Source: JAYZBC01 sp036339375 (lineage in GTDB: Bacteria > Pseudomonadota > Alphaproteobacteria > MPNO01 > UBA2964). From it: a stretch of DNA of 64,000 bases. The position numbers and the translations under genes are program-made. The stretch lies in assembly GCA_036339375.1 (NCBI GenBank), contig JAYZBC010000071.1:1-64000 (forward strand), written 5' to 3'. Position 1 is the first letter of the stretch. The number at the start of each line of letters is the position of its first letter. Under the pieces are notes generated by a model that made no database searches, was not told the origin of the DNA, and saw only the letters and a list, made by a program, of their open reading frames with translations. Positions 44,152 to 53,707 of the stretch are shown in pieces.

Positions 44152-46086
44152 TTGAGCAATTTTGGCAAAAATTTAGCGCTTTGGGTTATAATCTGTCTAC
44201 TATTATTGGCTCTTTTCAATTTATTTCAACAGCCTGGTGGACGCGATGGCCAAGTGGGCATCCCTTTTTCTGATTTTCTTACAGAAGTTACTAATGGACA
44301 AGTACGTGAAGTAACCATAAAGGGAAACAATATTACCGGTCTTTATTCAGATGGACGCGGTTTTACTACTTATGCACCAAACGACCCCAATCTTGTGGAA
44401 AAATTAACAAAAAGAGGGGTGGTAATTAATGCTTTGCCTTCGGATGAAGGATCACCTTCTATCATTCAAATTCTGATTTCTTGGTTTCCCATGTTGCTTT
44501 TAATTGGCGTATGGATTTTTTTCATGCGGCAAATGCAATCTGGTGGGGGTAAGGCAATGGGCTTTGGAAAATCTCGAGCCCGTATGCTGACCGAAAGTTC
44601 AGGAAGAGTCACCTTTGAAGATGTAGCTGGGATAGATGAATCAAAAAATGAATTGGAGGAGGTTGTAGAATTTTTGCGTGATCCTCAAAAATTCCAACGT
44701 CTAGGCGGAAAAATTCCAAAAGGTGTTCTTTTAGTCGGCCCTCCTGGAACTGGAAAAACTTTACTGGCCCGAGCTATTGCTGGTGAGGCGAATGTACCTT
44801 TTTTTACAATTTCTGGCTCAGATTTTGTGGAAATGTTTGTCGGTGTTGGTGCTTCACGTGTTCGGGATATGTTTGAACAAGGTAAAAAAAATGCACCCTG
44901 TATTATTTTTATAGATGAAATAGATGCAGTTGGTCGTCATCGTGGCGCTGGCCTTGGTGGCGGAAACGATGAACGCGAGCAAACACTTAATCAGCTTCTG
45001 GTGGAGATGGATGGCTTTGAAACGAACGAAGGTGTAATTTTAATAGCTGCAACAAACCGCCCCGATGTCCTCGATCCTGCTTTGTTAAGGCCAGGACGGT
45101 TTGATCGTCAAGTTGTTGTTCCAAACCCAGACATCCTGGGCCGAGAGAAAATTCTTAAAGTACATATGAAAAAAGTACCCTTAGCGCCTGACGTGGAAGC
45201 TCGTGTCATCGCGCGAGGTACACCAGGTTTTTCAGGGGCAGATTTAGCAAATCTTGTCAATGAAGCTGCTTTGATGGCTGCCCGCAGGAATAAACGTCTT
45301 GTTACAATGGCAGAGTTTGAGGATGCCAAGGATAAAGTAATGATGGGTGCTGAACGCCGTTCTATGGTAATGACAGAGGACGAGAAAAAACTAACCGCCT
45401 ACCATGAGGGTGGACATGCCATTGTGGCATTGCATGTGCCAAAACATGACCCGTTGCACAAAGTAACAATAATACCCCGTGGACGGGCCTTGGGGTTGAC
45501 AATGTCACTCCCAGAACGGGATGCTTTATCTCAGTCCAAAATCGAGATTGAATCAAAGATAGCGATGGCATTTGGTGGGCGGATGGCCGAAAAGATTATT
45601 TTCGGTGACGATAATATAACTACTGGGGCAAGTAGCGATATTCGAATGGCAACCGCAATGGCCCGTGCAATGGTTACAGAATTTGGTTTTAGTGAAAAAC
45701 TTGGTCCTCTACGTTATAACGATAATGAGGAAGAGGTCTTTCTTGGCCATTCAGTAACGCAGCGAAAAAATGTATCAGATGCAACTGCAAAATTAATCGA
45801 TGAAGAAGTACGAAAAATAATCGATTCAGGCATGGAAACGGCAGAAAAAATTCTTATTGAACATCGTGATGATTTGGAAACACTCGCACAAGCTTTACTT
45901 GAATATGAGACCCTGTCTGGTGATGAAATTAATGCTTTGTTACGAGGTGAAACGATTGTTCGACAACAATCCGACGACCCACCGTTAGATGGTAAAGGAC
46001 GTTCTTCTGTTCCAAAAGCGGGTAGCCGAAAACAGCAAGAAGATGATGACCCAGATCTTGCGGCAGAGCCACAACCTGGTTCTTAG
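44152..46086 (+). CDS. ftsH: ATP-dependent zinc metalloprotease FtsH
   Basis: 644 residues. Two membrane helices (about 7-25 and 105-125) flank a periplasmic domain. The AAA+ domain has Walker A GPPGTGKT (196-203), Walker B IIFIDEIDAVG and the second-region-of-homology arginines. The zinc site is HEGGH at 418-422 with a distant Asp. The start is TTG at 44152 with AAAGG 8 bp upstream. It degrades membrane proteins and regulators. The C-terminal tail is acidic and Gln-rich. Confidence 0.96.
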   Translation: MSNFGKNLALWVIICLLLLALFNLFQQPGGRDGQVGIPFSDFLTEVTNGQVREVTIKGNNITGLYSDGRGFTTYAPNDPNLVEKLTKRGVVINALPSDEGSPSIIQILISWFPMLLLIGVWIFFMRQMQSGGGKAMGFGKSRARMLTESSGRVTFEDVAGIDESKNELEEVVEFLRDPQKFQRLGGKIPKGVLLVGPPGTGKTLLARAIAGEANVPFFTISGSDFVEMFVGVGASRVRDMFEQGKKNAPCIIFIDEIDAVGRHRGAGLGGGNDEREQTLNQLLVEMDGFETNEGVILIAATNRPDVLDPALLRPGRFDRQVVVPNPDILGREKILKVHMKKVPLAPDVEARVIARGTPGFSGADLANLVNEAALMAARRNKRLVTMAEFEDAKDKVMMGAERRSMVMTEDEKKLTAYHEGGHAIVALHVPKHDPLHKVTIIPRGRALGLTMSLPERDALSQSKIEIESKIAMAFGGRMAEKIIFGDDNITTGASSDIRMATAMARAMVTEFGFSEKLGPLRYNDNEEEVFLGHSVTQRKNVSDATAKLIDEEVRKIIDSGMETAEKILIEHRDDLETLAQALLEYETLSGDEINALLRGETIVRQQSDDPPLDGKGRSSVPKAGSRKQQEDDDPDLAAEPQPGS

Positions 46087-46104
46087 TCTAATTCGGTTTA
46101 AAAA

Positions 46105-47229
46105 ATGGAGTTCAAGAGGAAGACCGGCTTACCCCGGAATTTTTCAATGCCTCACGGTAAAAAATTCCAAATCCATATAAAGCCACTGAATATAAGACGG
46201 ATCCGATCTGAAATTTCTGTACCAAAAGGTTACATTCGTTTGGCAGGTAGTAACTATATTTTTTCGGAAATTGATATTTTTCTGCCTACATTAAATGAAG
46301 GTAAAATTGTAAGGTCTTCAGTTTGTAACATTAGGGAGTGGGCAGAGAAAAAAAAGGATAAAACCAGCAAAGCAATTACACAGAGATTGCATAAAATTTC
46401 CGTTGCTAGAAAGCCCTTTGATAGGATTTTCTATCCTGGCCCTATCATTGTTGGTATTTTAAATATTACTCCCGACAGTTTTCATGATGGTGGAAATTAT
46501 TTAACTCTTGATGATGCAATCCGGAGAGGAAAAGTTCTTAGAAATGAAGGAGCAAGCATTCTTGAGGTTGGTGGGGAATCATCACGTCCTGGCGCCGAAC
46601 CTGTTTCTGAAAAAACAGAACTTAGAAGAATTTTGCCAGTAATTAAAGAACTTTCAAAAGATGGTAATTTAATTTCAGTGGATACGAGAAGACCAGAGGT
46701 TATGGAAGCAGCCTTGGAAGCTGGTGCTAGGGTTGTAAACGACATCACCGCACTTTCTTCCCCGGGGGCCGTTGAAACCATAATTAAGGCAAATGCATAT
46801 GCGATAATCATGCACATGCAAGGAGTGCCAAAAACTATGCAAAGGGCTCCAAAATACGGTTTTGCACCATATGAGATTTTGTGTTATTTGGAAAATCGGG
46901 TTATTGCTTGTGAAGAAGCCGGTCTTTCACACGAACGTATTCTCATTGATCCCGGAGTAGGTTTCGGCAAATCTGATTTTCATAATTTTGCAATTTTAAA
47001 TTCTATCGCTTCATTCCATGGGATTGGTTGCGGTGTAATGATTGGAATTTCACACAAGAGTTTTATTGGTCGATCCGGAAAAACCTTAAATAACCCAGAA
47101 AGGTTGCCGGGAACAATTACGGCTACTTTGCATGCAATTGAGCAAGGAGTGCAGTTTCACCGGGTGCACAACGTAATGGAAATCAAACAAGCGATGGCAG
47201 TTTCAGAGAGAATTTTTAGTGGCAAATAA
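46105..47229 (+). CDS. folP: Dihydropteroate synthase with N-terminal extension
   Basis: 374 residues. The catalytic TIM barrel begins near residue 112 (IIVGILNITPDSFHDGG) and contains GGESSRPGAEPVS, ISVDTRRPEVM and ILIDPGVGFGKS. It joins pABA and hydroxymethyl-dihydropterin pyrophosphate. The first about 110 residues are extra compared with E. coli FolP; an IRLAGSNYIFSEIDIF segment suggests a small folded domain, as found in some alphaproteobacterial homologues. The ribosome site is poor, and an ATG at 46147 (MPHGKK) is an alternative. Gap to ftsH is 18 bp. Confidence 0.92.
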   Translation: MEFKRKTGLPRNFSMPHGKKFQIHIKPLNIRRIRSEISVPKGYIRLAGSNYIFSEIDIFLPTLNEGKIVRSSVCNIREWAEKKKDKTSKAITQRLHKISVARKPFDRIFYPGPIIVGILNITPDSFHDGGNYLTLDDAIRRGKVLRNEGASILEVGGESSRPGAEPVSEKTELRRILPVIKELSKDGNLISVDTRRPEVMEAALEAGARVVNDITALSSPGAVETIIKANAYAIIMHMQGVPKTMQRAPKYGFAPYEILCYLENRVIACEEAGLSHERILIDPGVGFGKSDFHNFAILNSIASFHGIGCGVMIGISHKSFIGRSGKTLNNPERLPGTITATLHAIEQGVQFHRVHNVMEIKQAMAVSERIFSGK

Positions 47230-47327
47230 ACAAAAAGGAAGATGGATTACGGCTTTCTTTACAACCAAAATGAGGTTAACAAAATATTAATGGATAAGAC
47301 TTTGCATAAACAGGGACATTAGTTTTA

Positions 47328-48689
47328 ATGGTACAGAAATTGTTTGGCACTGATGGAATACGTGGGACTGCTAATCTTGGTCCTATGACCGCCGAAATTG
47401 CTCTTAAAGTAGGTATGGCAGCGGGACACTTGTTCTCAAAAGACGAGCGGCGTAATACTGTTTTGATTGGCAAAGACACACGTTTATCAGGTTACATGTT
47501 GGAATCGGCTTTAGTAGCAGGTTTTATTGGCATGGGAATGGATGTATTTTTAGTTGGTCCCATGCCAACACCAGCCATTGCAATGCTTACCCGTAGCTTG
47601 CGTTGTGACTTAGGAGTTGTGATTTCAGCATCACATAATCCTTTTGAGGATAATGGAATTAAGCTTTTAGCTTCAGATGGGCATAAGATTTCCCAAGAGG
47701 AAGAGGTGCAAATCGAGAAATTTGTTTTTGGGGGAATTTCAAAGGCCCTTGTAGGTTCTAGAGGTCTTGGTAGGGCAAAACGCTTAGAGGACGCAGAGGG
47801 TCGCTATATAGAATTTGCCAAAAATACGTTCCCAAGGGGTGTAAGGTTGGATGGATTGAAAATTGTTATAGATTGTGCTCATGGTTCAGCCTACAAAACA
47901 GCACCAACCACTTTGTGGGAACTGGGCGCAGATGTCATTCCAATTGGAGTTACACCCAATGGTTTCAATATCAATCACGAATGTGGTGCTACGAATACAG
48001 ATTTGTTGTGTGAAACTGTTGTGAAGGAGGGAGCACATATCGGGATAGCTCTTGATGGTGATGCTGACAGGGTGTTCATTGCTGACGAAATAGGGAATGT
48101 CATAGATGGTGATCAAATCATGGCTATAATCGCAAAGTCTTGGAAAGAGCAAAATCGATTGCAGGGAGCAGGAATTGTTGGAACGGTTATGTCCAACCTT
48201 AACTTAGAGAATTTTTTACAAGAAATGGGACTCTCTTTTTTGCGTACGCAAGTTGGGGATAAACATGTAATGCAGAAAATGCTTGCCCAGGGAATTAACA
48301 TTGGTGGTGAACAATCGGGACACATTATTCTTAAGGATTATAACACAACGGGCGATGGTCTAATTGCAGCTTTGGAGGTTTTAGCTGTTTTAGTACGCTC
48401 TGGGGAAAAAACAAGCGAAATAAGCCATCTTTATAAACCGCTACCGCAATTGCTTCGAAATGTCTCATTTGAGGGGAAAACACCTTTAAAAGAAAATGTA
48501 GTTGTGCAGGCTATTCATGAAGGAAAAAAAATATTAGGAGATAGGGGTAGGGTATTAGTCCGAGAATCCGGAACTGAGCCTGTAATTCGCGTTATGGTTG
48601 AAGGGGATGATAGAAACTTCATTACTAATTTGGCAGACAAAATTTGTGAGGTAATTGAACGAGTAAGTGCTTTTAGGAGAAATGGATGA
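47328..48689 (+). CDS. glmM: Phosphoglucosamine mutase
   Basis: 453 residues. The phosphoserine loop is SASHNPFEDNG with Ser102, the Mg-binding loop is DGDADRV near residue 245, and GEQSGHII near residue 325 binds sugar; the C-terminal VRESGTEPVIRVMVEG binds phosphate. It makes glucosamine-1-phosphate for UDP-GlcNAc. It follows folP, the standard ftsH-folP-glmM order, and overlaps thiD by 4 bp. Confidence 0.96.
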   Translation: MVQKLFGTDGIRGTANLGPMTAEIALKVGMAAGHLFSKDERRNTVLIGKDTRLSGYMLESALVAGFIGMGMDVFLVGPMPTPAIAMLTRSLRCDLGVVISASHNPFEDNGIKLLASDGHKISQEEEVQIEKFVFGGISKALVGSRGLGRAKRLEDAEGRYIEFAKNTFPRGVRLDGLKIVIDCAHGSAYKTAPTTLWELGADVIPIGVTPNGFNINHECGATNTDLLCETVVKEGAHIGIALDGDADRVFIADEIGNVIDGDQIMAIIAKSWKEQNRLQGAGIVGTVMSNLNLENFLQEMGLSFLRTQVGDKHVMQKMLAQGINIGGEQSGHIILKDYNTTGDGLIAALEVLAVLVRSGEKTSEISHLYKPLPQLLRNVSFEGKTPLKENVVVQAIHEGKKILGDRGRVLVRESGTEPVIRVMVEGDDRNFITNLADKICEVIERVSAFRRNG

Positions 48690-49489
48690 TTGGCCGTGTT
48701 CTTGTAGTGGCCGGCTCTGATTCTGGTGGTGGGGCAGGAATTCAGGCGGACATCAAAGCAATTGGTGCCTTGGGCGCTTATGCAGCGACCGCTGTTACTG
48801 CTCTTACAGCGCAAAATACAATTGGTGTGCACGGAGTTTATCCAGTACCAGCGGACTTTATTGATAAACAAATCCATTCAGTTTTAACAGATATAGGAGC
48901 TGATTGTATTAAAATTGGAATGCTCCATGAGAGTCAGGTGATTGAGGCAGTTGTTGCAGCGCTAGACAGGGATGCACCAAAAACTCCAATTGTTGTTGAT
49001 CCTGTTATGGTTGCGAAAGGAGGAGCAGTGCTCATGCATAAAGATGCGGTGGATGTCTTGCGAAAAGAGCTTGTTCCTCGAGCAAGCTTACTTACACCCA
49101 ATATTCCTGAAGCAGAAGCTTTAACAAGAAAGAAATTTTCTAAACAGAGTGATATGGAACCGTTATGTCGTTCTCTCATAAAATTAGGGGCAAAAGCGGT
49201 GTTACTCAAAGGTGGCCATGCAAACGGTCCAATAGTATGTGACATGTTAATTGAAAATGAAAAAGTGCGAGTATTTAAAAACCCTCGGCTAGATACAAAA
49301 AATACACACGGTACCGGTTGCACATTGTCTTCTTCAATAGCGGCTGGGCTCGCAAAAGGCTTGAATTTAGAAGAAGCCATAGGTGTCGCGGAAGAGTTTT
49401 TACATAAGGCGATAAAAACTGCGCCGCAGCTGGGAAAAGGTCACGGACCAGTTAACCATTTGCATACTATCCGGGGTTACAAGCATTAA
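48686..49489 (+). CDS. thiD: Hydroxymethylpyrimidine/phosphomethylpyrimidine kinase
   Basis: 267-residue ribokinase-fold enzyme. VAGSDSGGGAGIQADIK at the N-terminus, VDPVMVAKGGAVLM, TPNIPEAEAL and the anion hole THGTGCTLSSSIAAGLA are diagnostic. It makes HMP-pyrophosphate, the partner substrate of ThiE encoded at 29.6 kb. Start overlaps the glmM stop. Confidence 0.96.
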   Translation: MIGRVLVVAGSDSGGGAGIQADIKAIGALGAYAATAVTALTAQNTIGVHGVYPVPADFIDKQIHSVLTDIGADCIKIGMLHESQVIEAVVAALDRDAPKTPIVVDPVMVAKGGAVLMHKDAVDVLRKELVPRASLLTPNIPEAEALTRKKFSKQSDMEPLCRSLIKLGAKAVLLKGGHANGPIVCDMLIENEKVRVFKNPRLDTKNTHGTGCTLSSSIAAGLAKGLNLEEAIGVAEEFLHKAIKTAPQLGKGHGPVNHLHTIRGYKH

Positions 49490-49507
49490 TTTTAGCTGAT
49501 AAAAAGT

Positions 49508-49526
49508 AGGAGTGATTTCTCCTTTT
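49508..49526 (+). terminator. Possible terminator after thiD
   Basis: AGGAG (49508-49512), a 6-nt loop, CTCCT (49519-49523) and a short T-run ending at 49526. It is 19 bp after the thiD stop. The T-run is only four bases. Confidence 0.35.
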
Positions 49527-49582
49527 AACCCTAATTCACTTGTCAAAAATGTATAAAGTTTTTTGAATTTTATTGGGCAATT

Positions 49583-49602
49583 ATTTTTTCTCGAGAAAAA
49601 AT
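49583..49602. promoter_or_regulatory. Perfect 20-bp palindrome between thiD and marR
   Basis: A, six T, CTC, then GAG, six A, T: fully self-complementary around the centre of CTCGAG. It lies between convergent genes, so it is either a two-way terminator-like element or a protein-binding site. Confidence 0.4.
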
Positions 49603-49666
49603 TAGCAAAAACTCCTTACAAAAAATCTGTCAGCGGAATTAAACGTTTTTAGTAATTTTCTGAATT

Positions 49667-50173
49667 TCACCTCTTTTTATTAAACCAGTTACTCCGTTTT
49701 AAAAATTTCTGGCGGTCTTTTTCATTGATCATTCCAAGTATGACCTTGCGGTAGCCCTCCACAGCTTCGGCTCCAGCATCTTTATAGGCCCTTGCAATGC
49801 GTTCCCTTTGGTTCTCAGACAGTTTCTTTTCTAAAAGAAACCCTTTTTCAGTTAACTCTAGTAAACGTTGTCGCCGATCTTTGCTGCCAGTTCGTTGAAT
49901 TATAATATCTTCCTGCACAAGTTGGCTTAAAACTCGTGAGAGGCTTTGTTTTGTTATTTTCAATATTTCCAACAGTTGAGAAACTGTAATTAAAGGATTT
50001 CGACCTACAAAATAAATTACTCTATGATGAGCCCTCCCAAATTGATATTGAGTAAGTATGGAATCGGGCTCGGCAGTAAAGTCACGATAAGCGTAAAAAA
50101 TCAGTTCCATACCCTGACGGAGTTCTTCCTCTCGAAGAAATAAAGGGTTAATATTTGGTTTTAAGTCAGTCAC
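49667..50173 (-). CDS. MarR-family transcriptional regulator
   Basis: Winged helix-turn-helix regulator. From GTG at 50173 it has 168 residues and begins MTDLKPNINPLFLREEEL; a GTG at 50227 would add 18 hydrophobic residues that are not typical of the family. The recognition region is LITVSQLLEILKITKQSLSRVLSQL, and the wing is GSKDRRQRLLELTEKG. It is divergent from ilvE, with starts about 90 bp apart, and so likely acts on ilvE, itself or both. Ligand unknown. Confidence 0.85.
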   Translation of the reverse strand: MTDLKPNINPLFLREEELRQGMELIFYAYRDFTAEPDSILTQYQFGRAHHRVIYFVGRNPLITVSQLLEILKITKQSLSRVLSQLVQEDIIIQRTGSKDRRQRLLELTEKGFLLEKKLSENQRERIARAYKDAGAEAVEGYRKVILGMINEKDRQKFLKRSNWFNKKR

Positions 50174-50262
50174 GTTGACATATATGACCGTGAATGATAC
50201 GGAGAGCAACCCGAAATTTGGAGTCACTTGATTTTTCTCTTTAAGAATGGGACGGAATTGTA

Positions 50263-51156
50263 ATGGTCAATTTTGATGATCAAAATGGCTTTATTTGGTT
50301 TGATGGTGACCTTTGCACTTGGCCTGACGTTAAATTGCACGTCCTTAGCCACGGACTGCATTATGCCAGTTGTGTATTTGAAGGTGAAAGGGTTTATTCC
50401 GGTCGTGTTTTTAAACTCCAAGAACATACCGAAAGACTCGTGCAATCTGCTCAAACATTAGGGTTTGAAATTCCATATTCGGTGGAACAAATTAATCAAG
50501 CAACACTTGATACAGTTGAGGCTCAAGGCTACGCAGACGCATATGTTAGACCGGTAGCCTGGCGAGGCAGCGAAATGATGGGTGTTTCAGCTCAAGACAC
50601 AACTATTCATCTTGCAATAGCAGTTTGGGAATGGCCATCCTATTTTTCTCCTGAAGCCCGTACAAAGGGCATAAAATTAAAACGTGCTAAATGGAAAAGA
50701 CCTTCGCCTGAAAGTTCGCCAGTTCATTCTAAGGCGGCTGGGCTTTACATGATTTGTACCTTATCGAAACATGATGCCGAAGCGCAAGGTTTTGACGATG
50801 CTCTAATGCTGGACTGGCGAGGGCAAGTTGCCGAAACGACGGGAGCCAATATTTTCCTTGTCATCGGCGGTGTATTACATACTCCTAAACCAGACTGTTT
50901 TTTGGATGGTATCACTCGGCGTTCCGTTATAGAGCTTGCACGTATTCGAGGTTTAGAAATTGTTGAACGTGTGATAATGCCAGATGAGATTTCTAAAGCG
51001 GATGAAATTTTTGTTACTGGTACGGCCGCGGAAGTAACCCCTGTAGGACAAATTGAAGAAATGCACTTTCCAGTGGGTCCTGTAACTATGGCTTTGTTAG
51101 AGGATTATGAAAAACTAGTTCGTGAGCCAAACATGGTGGAAAACCCTGCTGCGTAA
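50263..51156 (+). CDS. ilvE: Branched-chain amino acid aminotransferase
   Basis: 297-residue class IV PLP aminotransferase. ASCVFEGERVYSGRVFKLQEH near residue 40 marks the branched-chain type; the PLP Lys is in HSKAAGLYM near residue 158; the phosphate site lies in GQVAETTGANIF and FVTGTAAEVTPV. It makes or degrades Leu, Ile and Val. Single gene, divergent from the MarR gene, with converging moaE downstream by 10 bp. Confidence 0.93.
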   Translation: MVNFDDQNGFIWFDGDLCTWPDVKLHVLSHGLHYASCVFEGERVYSGRVFKLQEHTERLVQSAQTLGFEIPYSVEQINQATLDTVEAQGYADAYVRPVAWRGSEMMGVSAQDTTIHLAIAVWEWPSYFSPEARTKGIKLKRAKWKRPSPESSPVHSKAAGLYMICTLSKHDAEAQGFDDALMLDWRGQVAETTGANIFLVIGGVLHTPKPDCFLDGITRRSVIELARIRGLEIVERVIMPDEISKADEIFVTGTAAEVTPVGQIEEMHFPVGPVTMALLEDYEKLVREPNMVENPAA

Positions 51157-51166
51157 ATTCCTTTTA

Positions 51167-51637
51167 TTAATTTTTAGATGATTTGGAAGAGGTTTCCCAA
51201 CTTTTGGTTTCAACCTCGTCTTCATGCCTTGCAGAAACCCACTTAGTCTCAGAACTTGTTGTTTCTTGTTTCCAAAAAGGCGCTTTGGTTTTGAGCCAAT
51301 CAATCAGAAAATGGCAGCTTTCAAGGGCCGCTTTTCTATGAGCGGAAGCACTGGCAACCAGAACAATTTGATCTCCTAGCTGAAGGGTCCCAATGCGATG
51401 GATTATAAGCACTTCCTTTAACGGCCACCTAGAGCGGGCCTCATGTTCTAACCATTTTAGCTGTTTCTCAGTCATTCCGGGATAATGTTCGAGCGTAATG
51501 GATTTGACAGTATCCCCATAGCCCATATCCCTCACAAGACCTATAAAACATGCAAGTCCACCAATTTGAAAATTGGTTTTTGTTAAATGTTTTATTTCTT
51601 TACTAACATCAAAATCTTCTTGTTGGACTTTAATCAA
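51167..51637 (-). CDS. moaE: Molybdopterin synthase catalytic subunit MoaE
   Basis: 156 residues. LACFIGLVRDMG, TLEHYPGMTEKQL and IHRIGTLQLGDQIVLVASASAHRKAA are MoaE blocks, and the Lys in WLKTKAPFWKQE is catalytic in the family. It inserts sulfur into precursor Z. It follows moaD by 4 bp. The C-terminal about 20 residues are a Ser/Glu/Lys-rich tail. Confidence 0.94.
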   Translation of the reverse strand: MIKVQQEDFDVSKEIKHLTKTNFQIGGLACFIGLVRDMGYGDTVKSITLEHYPGMTEKQLKWLEHEARSRWPLKEVLIIHRIGTLQLGDQIVLVASASAHRKAALESCHFLIDWLKTKAPFWKQETTSSETKWVSARHEDEVETKSWETSSKSSKN

Positions 51638-51641
51638 TTAA

Positions 51642-51893
51642 TTAGCCCCCTGTCATAGGAGGAAAAAGTGCCACTTCGTCACCTTGTGAGATGGGCGTAC
51701 TGAAATTAACAACTTCTTGATTTACTGCCACTCGGACTGAAGAAAGGTCATTCAGTGCATGTTGATAAAGGTGCCCCCTTTGTTTTAACCATTCGATGAG
51801 CGAATAAACATCTGACACTTCGGGGGGTAGTGCTACATTCTCGCTGCTAACGCCAATCTGAGTACGCACCCAGCCGAAATAAAACAACTGCAC
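51642..51893 (-). CDS. moaD: Molybdopterin synthase sulfur carrier MoaD
   Basis: 83-residue ubiquitin-fold protein ending in the required Gly-Gly (VALFPPMTGG), which becomes the thiocarboxylate. The start overlaps the moeA stop by 1 bp, showing tight coupling with moeA and moaE. Confidence 0.94.
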   Translation of the reverse strand: MQLFYFGWVRTQIGVSSENVALPPEVSDVYSLIEWLKQRGHLYQHALNDLSSVRVAVNQEVVNFSTPISQGDEVALFPPMTGG

Positions 51894-53152
51894 TAGATTA
51901 CCTCGCTGAAAGGAAGGAAATCTACCATATCTCCTTTTTTTACATGCATGATTTCTTCGCTCAACTCGACCAATCCGTCAGCCGCTACCATGGATGATAA
52001 AATTCCCGCACCGCTTTTAGGAAATTTTTTTGCCTGCAACTCGCCCTTTTTGTCAGTTTCCAATAATGCACGAACCCATTCCCTTCGACCAGTTTTTTTT
52101 AAGTAATCAAAGTTAGCAGTTACTTTAAAAAACCTGGGTTGCACATTTTTTGCACCATTCATCAATAATAAAGCAGGACGAGCAAATCTCATAAATGTAA
52201 TCATTGCGGCAACTGGATTGCCGGGCAACCCAATAAAGGGTTTTTTTCCAATTTGACCAAGGGCAATGGGCCTCCCTGGCCGAATTGCAAGCCGCCAAAA
52301 ATGAATTTGGCCTAAAGCGCTAACAGCTTGACGAATATGATCTTCTTCCCCGGTTGATACGCCAGCAGTTGTAATAATTACATCATTTTTTTTGGCGGCA
52401 ACGTTAAGAGAATCTTTTATAACATCCAGCTTGTCTGTTAAGATTCCCAAATCATTAATGTTACACCCGAGCTGATGTAAGAGTGCTCCAATTGAGTAGC
52501 GATTCGCATCATAAATACAACTAGTTGATAAAGTTTCTCCCAGATTACAAATTTCGTCCCCAGTTGAAAAAAGCGCTACTCGCAAAGGCTTATAAAGGCA
52601 TAAAGTACTACAACCGATGGATGCTGCTAAACCGATGTCCTGCGCTTTCAATCTTTTCCCTGATTTCAGTACAACGGAACCCTTTTTAATGTCTTCCCCA
52701 CTAAAACGACGATTGGCGCCTTTCTTAATTCCCGAAGGGATAGTTACTATGGAACCTTCTTTTTGGCAATCCTCCTGCATTAAAACGGTATCAGTTCCTT
52801 TAGGCATAGGCGCACCAGTGAATATCCTATAAGCCGTTCCTGAAACCGTCTCTTTTTTTAATGGGTGTCCTGCGATAATTCTTCCAGATATAGGTAGTCG
52901 AGTATCTTTGTTTTTGGATAAATCATCAAAACAAACTGCAAAACCATCTACCGCGGAGTTATCATGGCCTGGGACCGCGCGACTCGAAACAACATCTTTT
53001 GCGAGAATTCTCCCTATTGTTTTTTCTAGAGCTAGATCTTCAACATCGACAATAATTTTTGTTTGATTATTTATTTGGTCCAATGCCTCATGTGTTGTCA
53101 TCAACCTATTGCCAAAAGCAAAACAATCATCTGTCAGCTGTGCCATGATCAT
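51893..53152 (-). CDS. moeA: Molybdopterin molybdenumtransferase MoeA
   Basis: 419 residues. AVPGHDNSAVDGFAV near residue 60, the RIFTGAPMPKGTDTVLMQED block, TTAGVSTGEEDHIRQAV and GLPGNPVAAMITF are diagnostic. It inserts molybdate into adenylylated molybdopterin. It overlaps the mobB stop by 4 bp (ATGA). Confidence 0.95.
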   Translation of the reverse strand: MIMAQLTDDCFAFGNRLMTTHEALDQINNQTKIIVDVEDLALEKTIGRILAKDVVSSRAVPGHDNSAVDGFAVCFDDLSKNKDTRLPISGRIIAGHPLKKETVSGTAYRIFTGAPMPKGTDTVLMQEDCQKEGSIVTIPSGIKKGANRRFSGEDIKKGSVVLKSGKRLKAQDIGLAASIGCSTLCLYKPLRVALFSTGDEICNLGETLSTSCIYDANRYSIGALLHQLGCNINDLGILTDKLDVIKDSLNVAAKKNDVIITTAGVSTGEEDHIRQAVSALGQIHFWRLAIRPGRPIALGQIGKKPFIGLPGNPVAAMITFMRFARPALLLMNGAKNVQPRFFKVTANFDYLKKTGRREWVRALLETDKKGELQAKKFPKSGAGILSSMVAADGLVELSEEIMHVKKGDMVDFLPFSEVI

Positions 53153-53670
53153 GCAACGCCAGTCTTGGTATGGTGAATCAAACCAGTGTACTTCTCTATA
53201 AAATCGGCGATCTTACTTGGGTTATTTAAATCAATAACAGGAAGGTCCTTTAATTTTAATGGTTTGTCACTTGCAACTGCCACGATATGAGGGTCTTTGG
53301 TACCAATTAATTTTTTCCCGAGTGCTGGTCGATGAATTTCAATTTTGGGGTGTGGATGAAACTTGAAGCCCTCAATTAAAATCAAATCAACAGGGGTCAG
53401 TTTTCTTATTAGATCGTTAAGGTCAACCTCCATTTCATTTGGGTTTTCATGCATTAGAGCCCAACGTTGTGAAGAGGAAACCAGTACTTCATTTGCACCC
53501 GCCCGACGATGCTCATAAGAATCCTTCCCAGGCTTATCAATGTCGAAGGTATGATGGGCATGTTTAACAGTTGAAACAGAAATTCCCCGGCTTATTAATA
53601 TAGATACTAAGCTTACCAGTGTTTTGGTTTTTCCACTACCACTCCAACCTGCTAGACCAAATATCTTCAT
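53149..53670 (-). CDS. mobB: Molybdopterin-guanine dinucleotide biosynthesis protein MobB
   Basis: 173-residue P-loop GTPase: FGLAGWSGSGKTKTLVSL at the N-terminus, VDLILIEGFKFHPHPKIEI in the middle. It assists MGD cofactor formation. Coupled to moeA. With moaD and moaE in the same operon it implies molybdoenzymes elsewhere in the genome; no mobA or moaA/moaC is in the window. Confidence 0.92.
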   Translation of the reverse strand: MKIFGLAGWSGSGKTKTLVSLVSILISRGISVSTVKHAHHTFDIDKPGKDSYEHRRAGANEVLVSSSQRWALMHENPNEMEVDLNDLIRKLTPVDLILIEGFKFHPHPKIEIHRPALGKKLIGTKDPHIVAVASDKPLKLKDLPVIDLNNPSKIADFIEKYTGLIHHTKTGVA

Positions 53671-53707
53671 TCTGACGCCTCTACTTTACCCAAACCATTT
53701 ACGGCTG

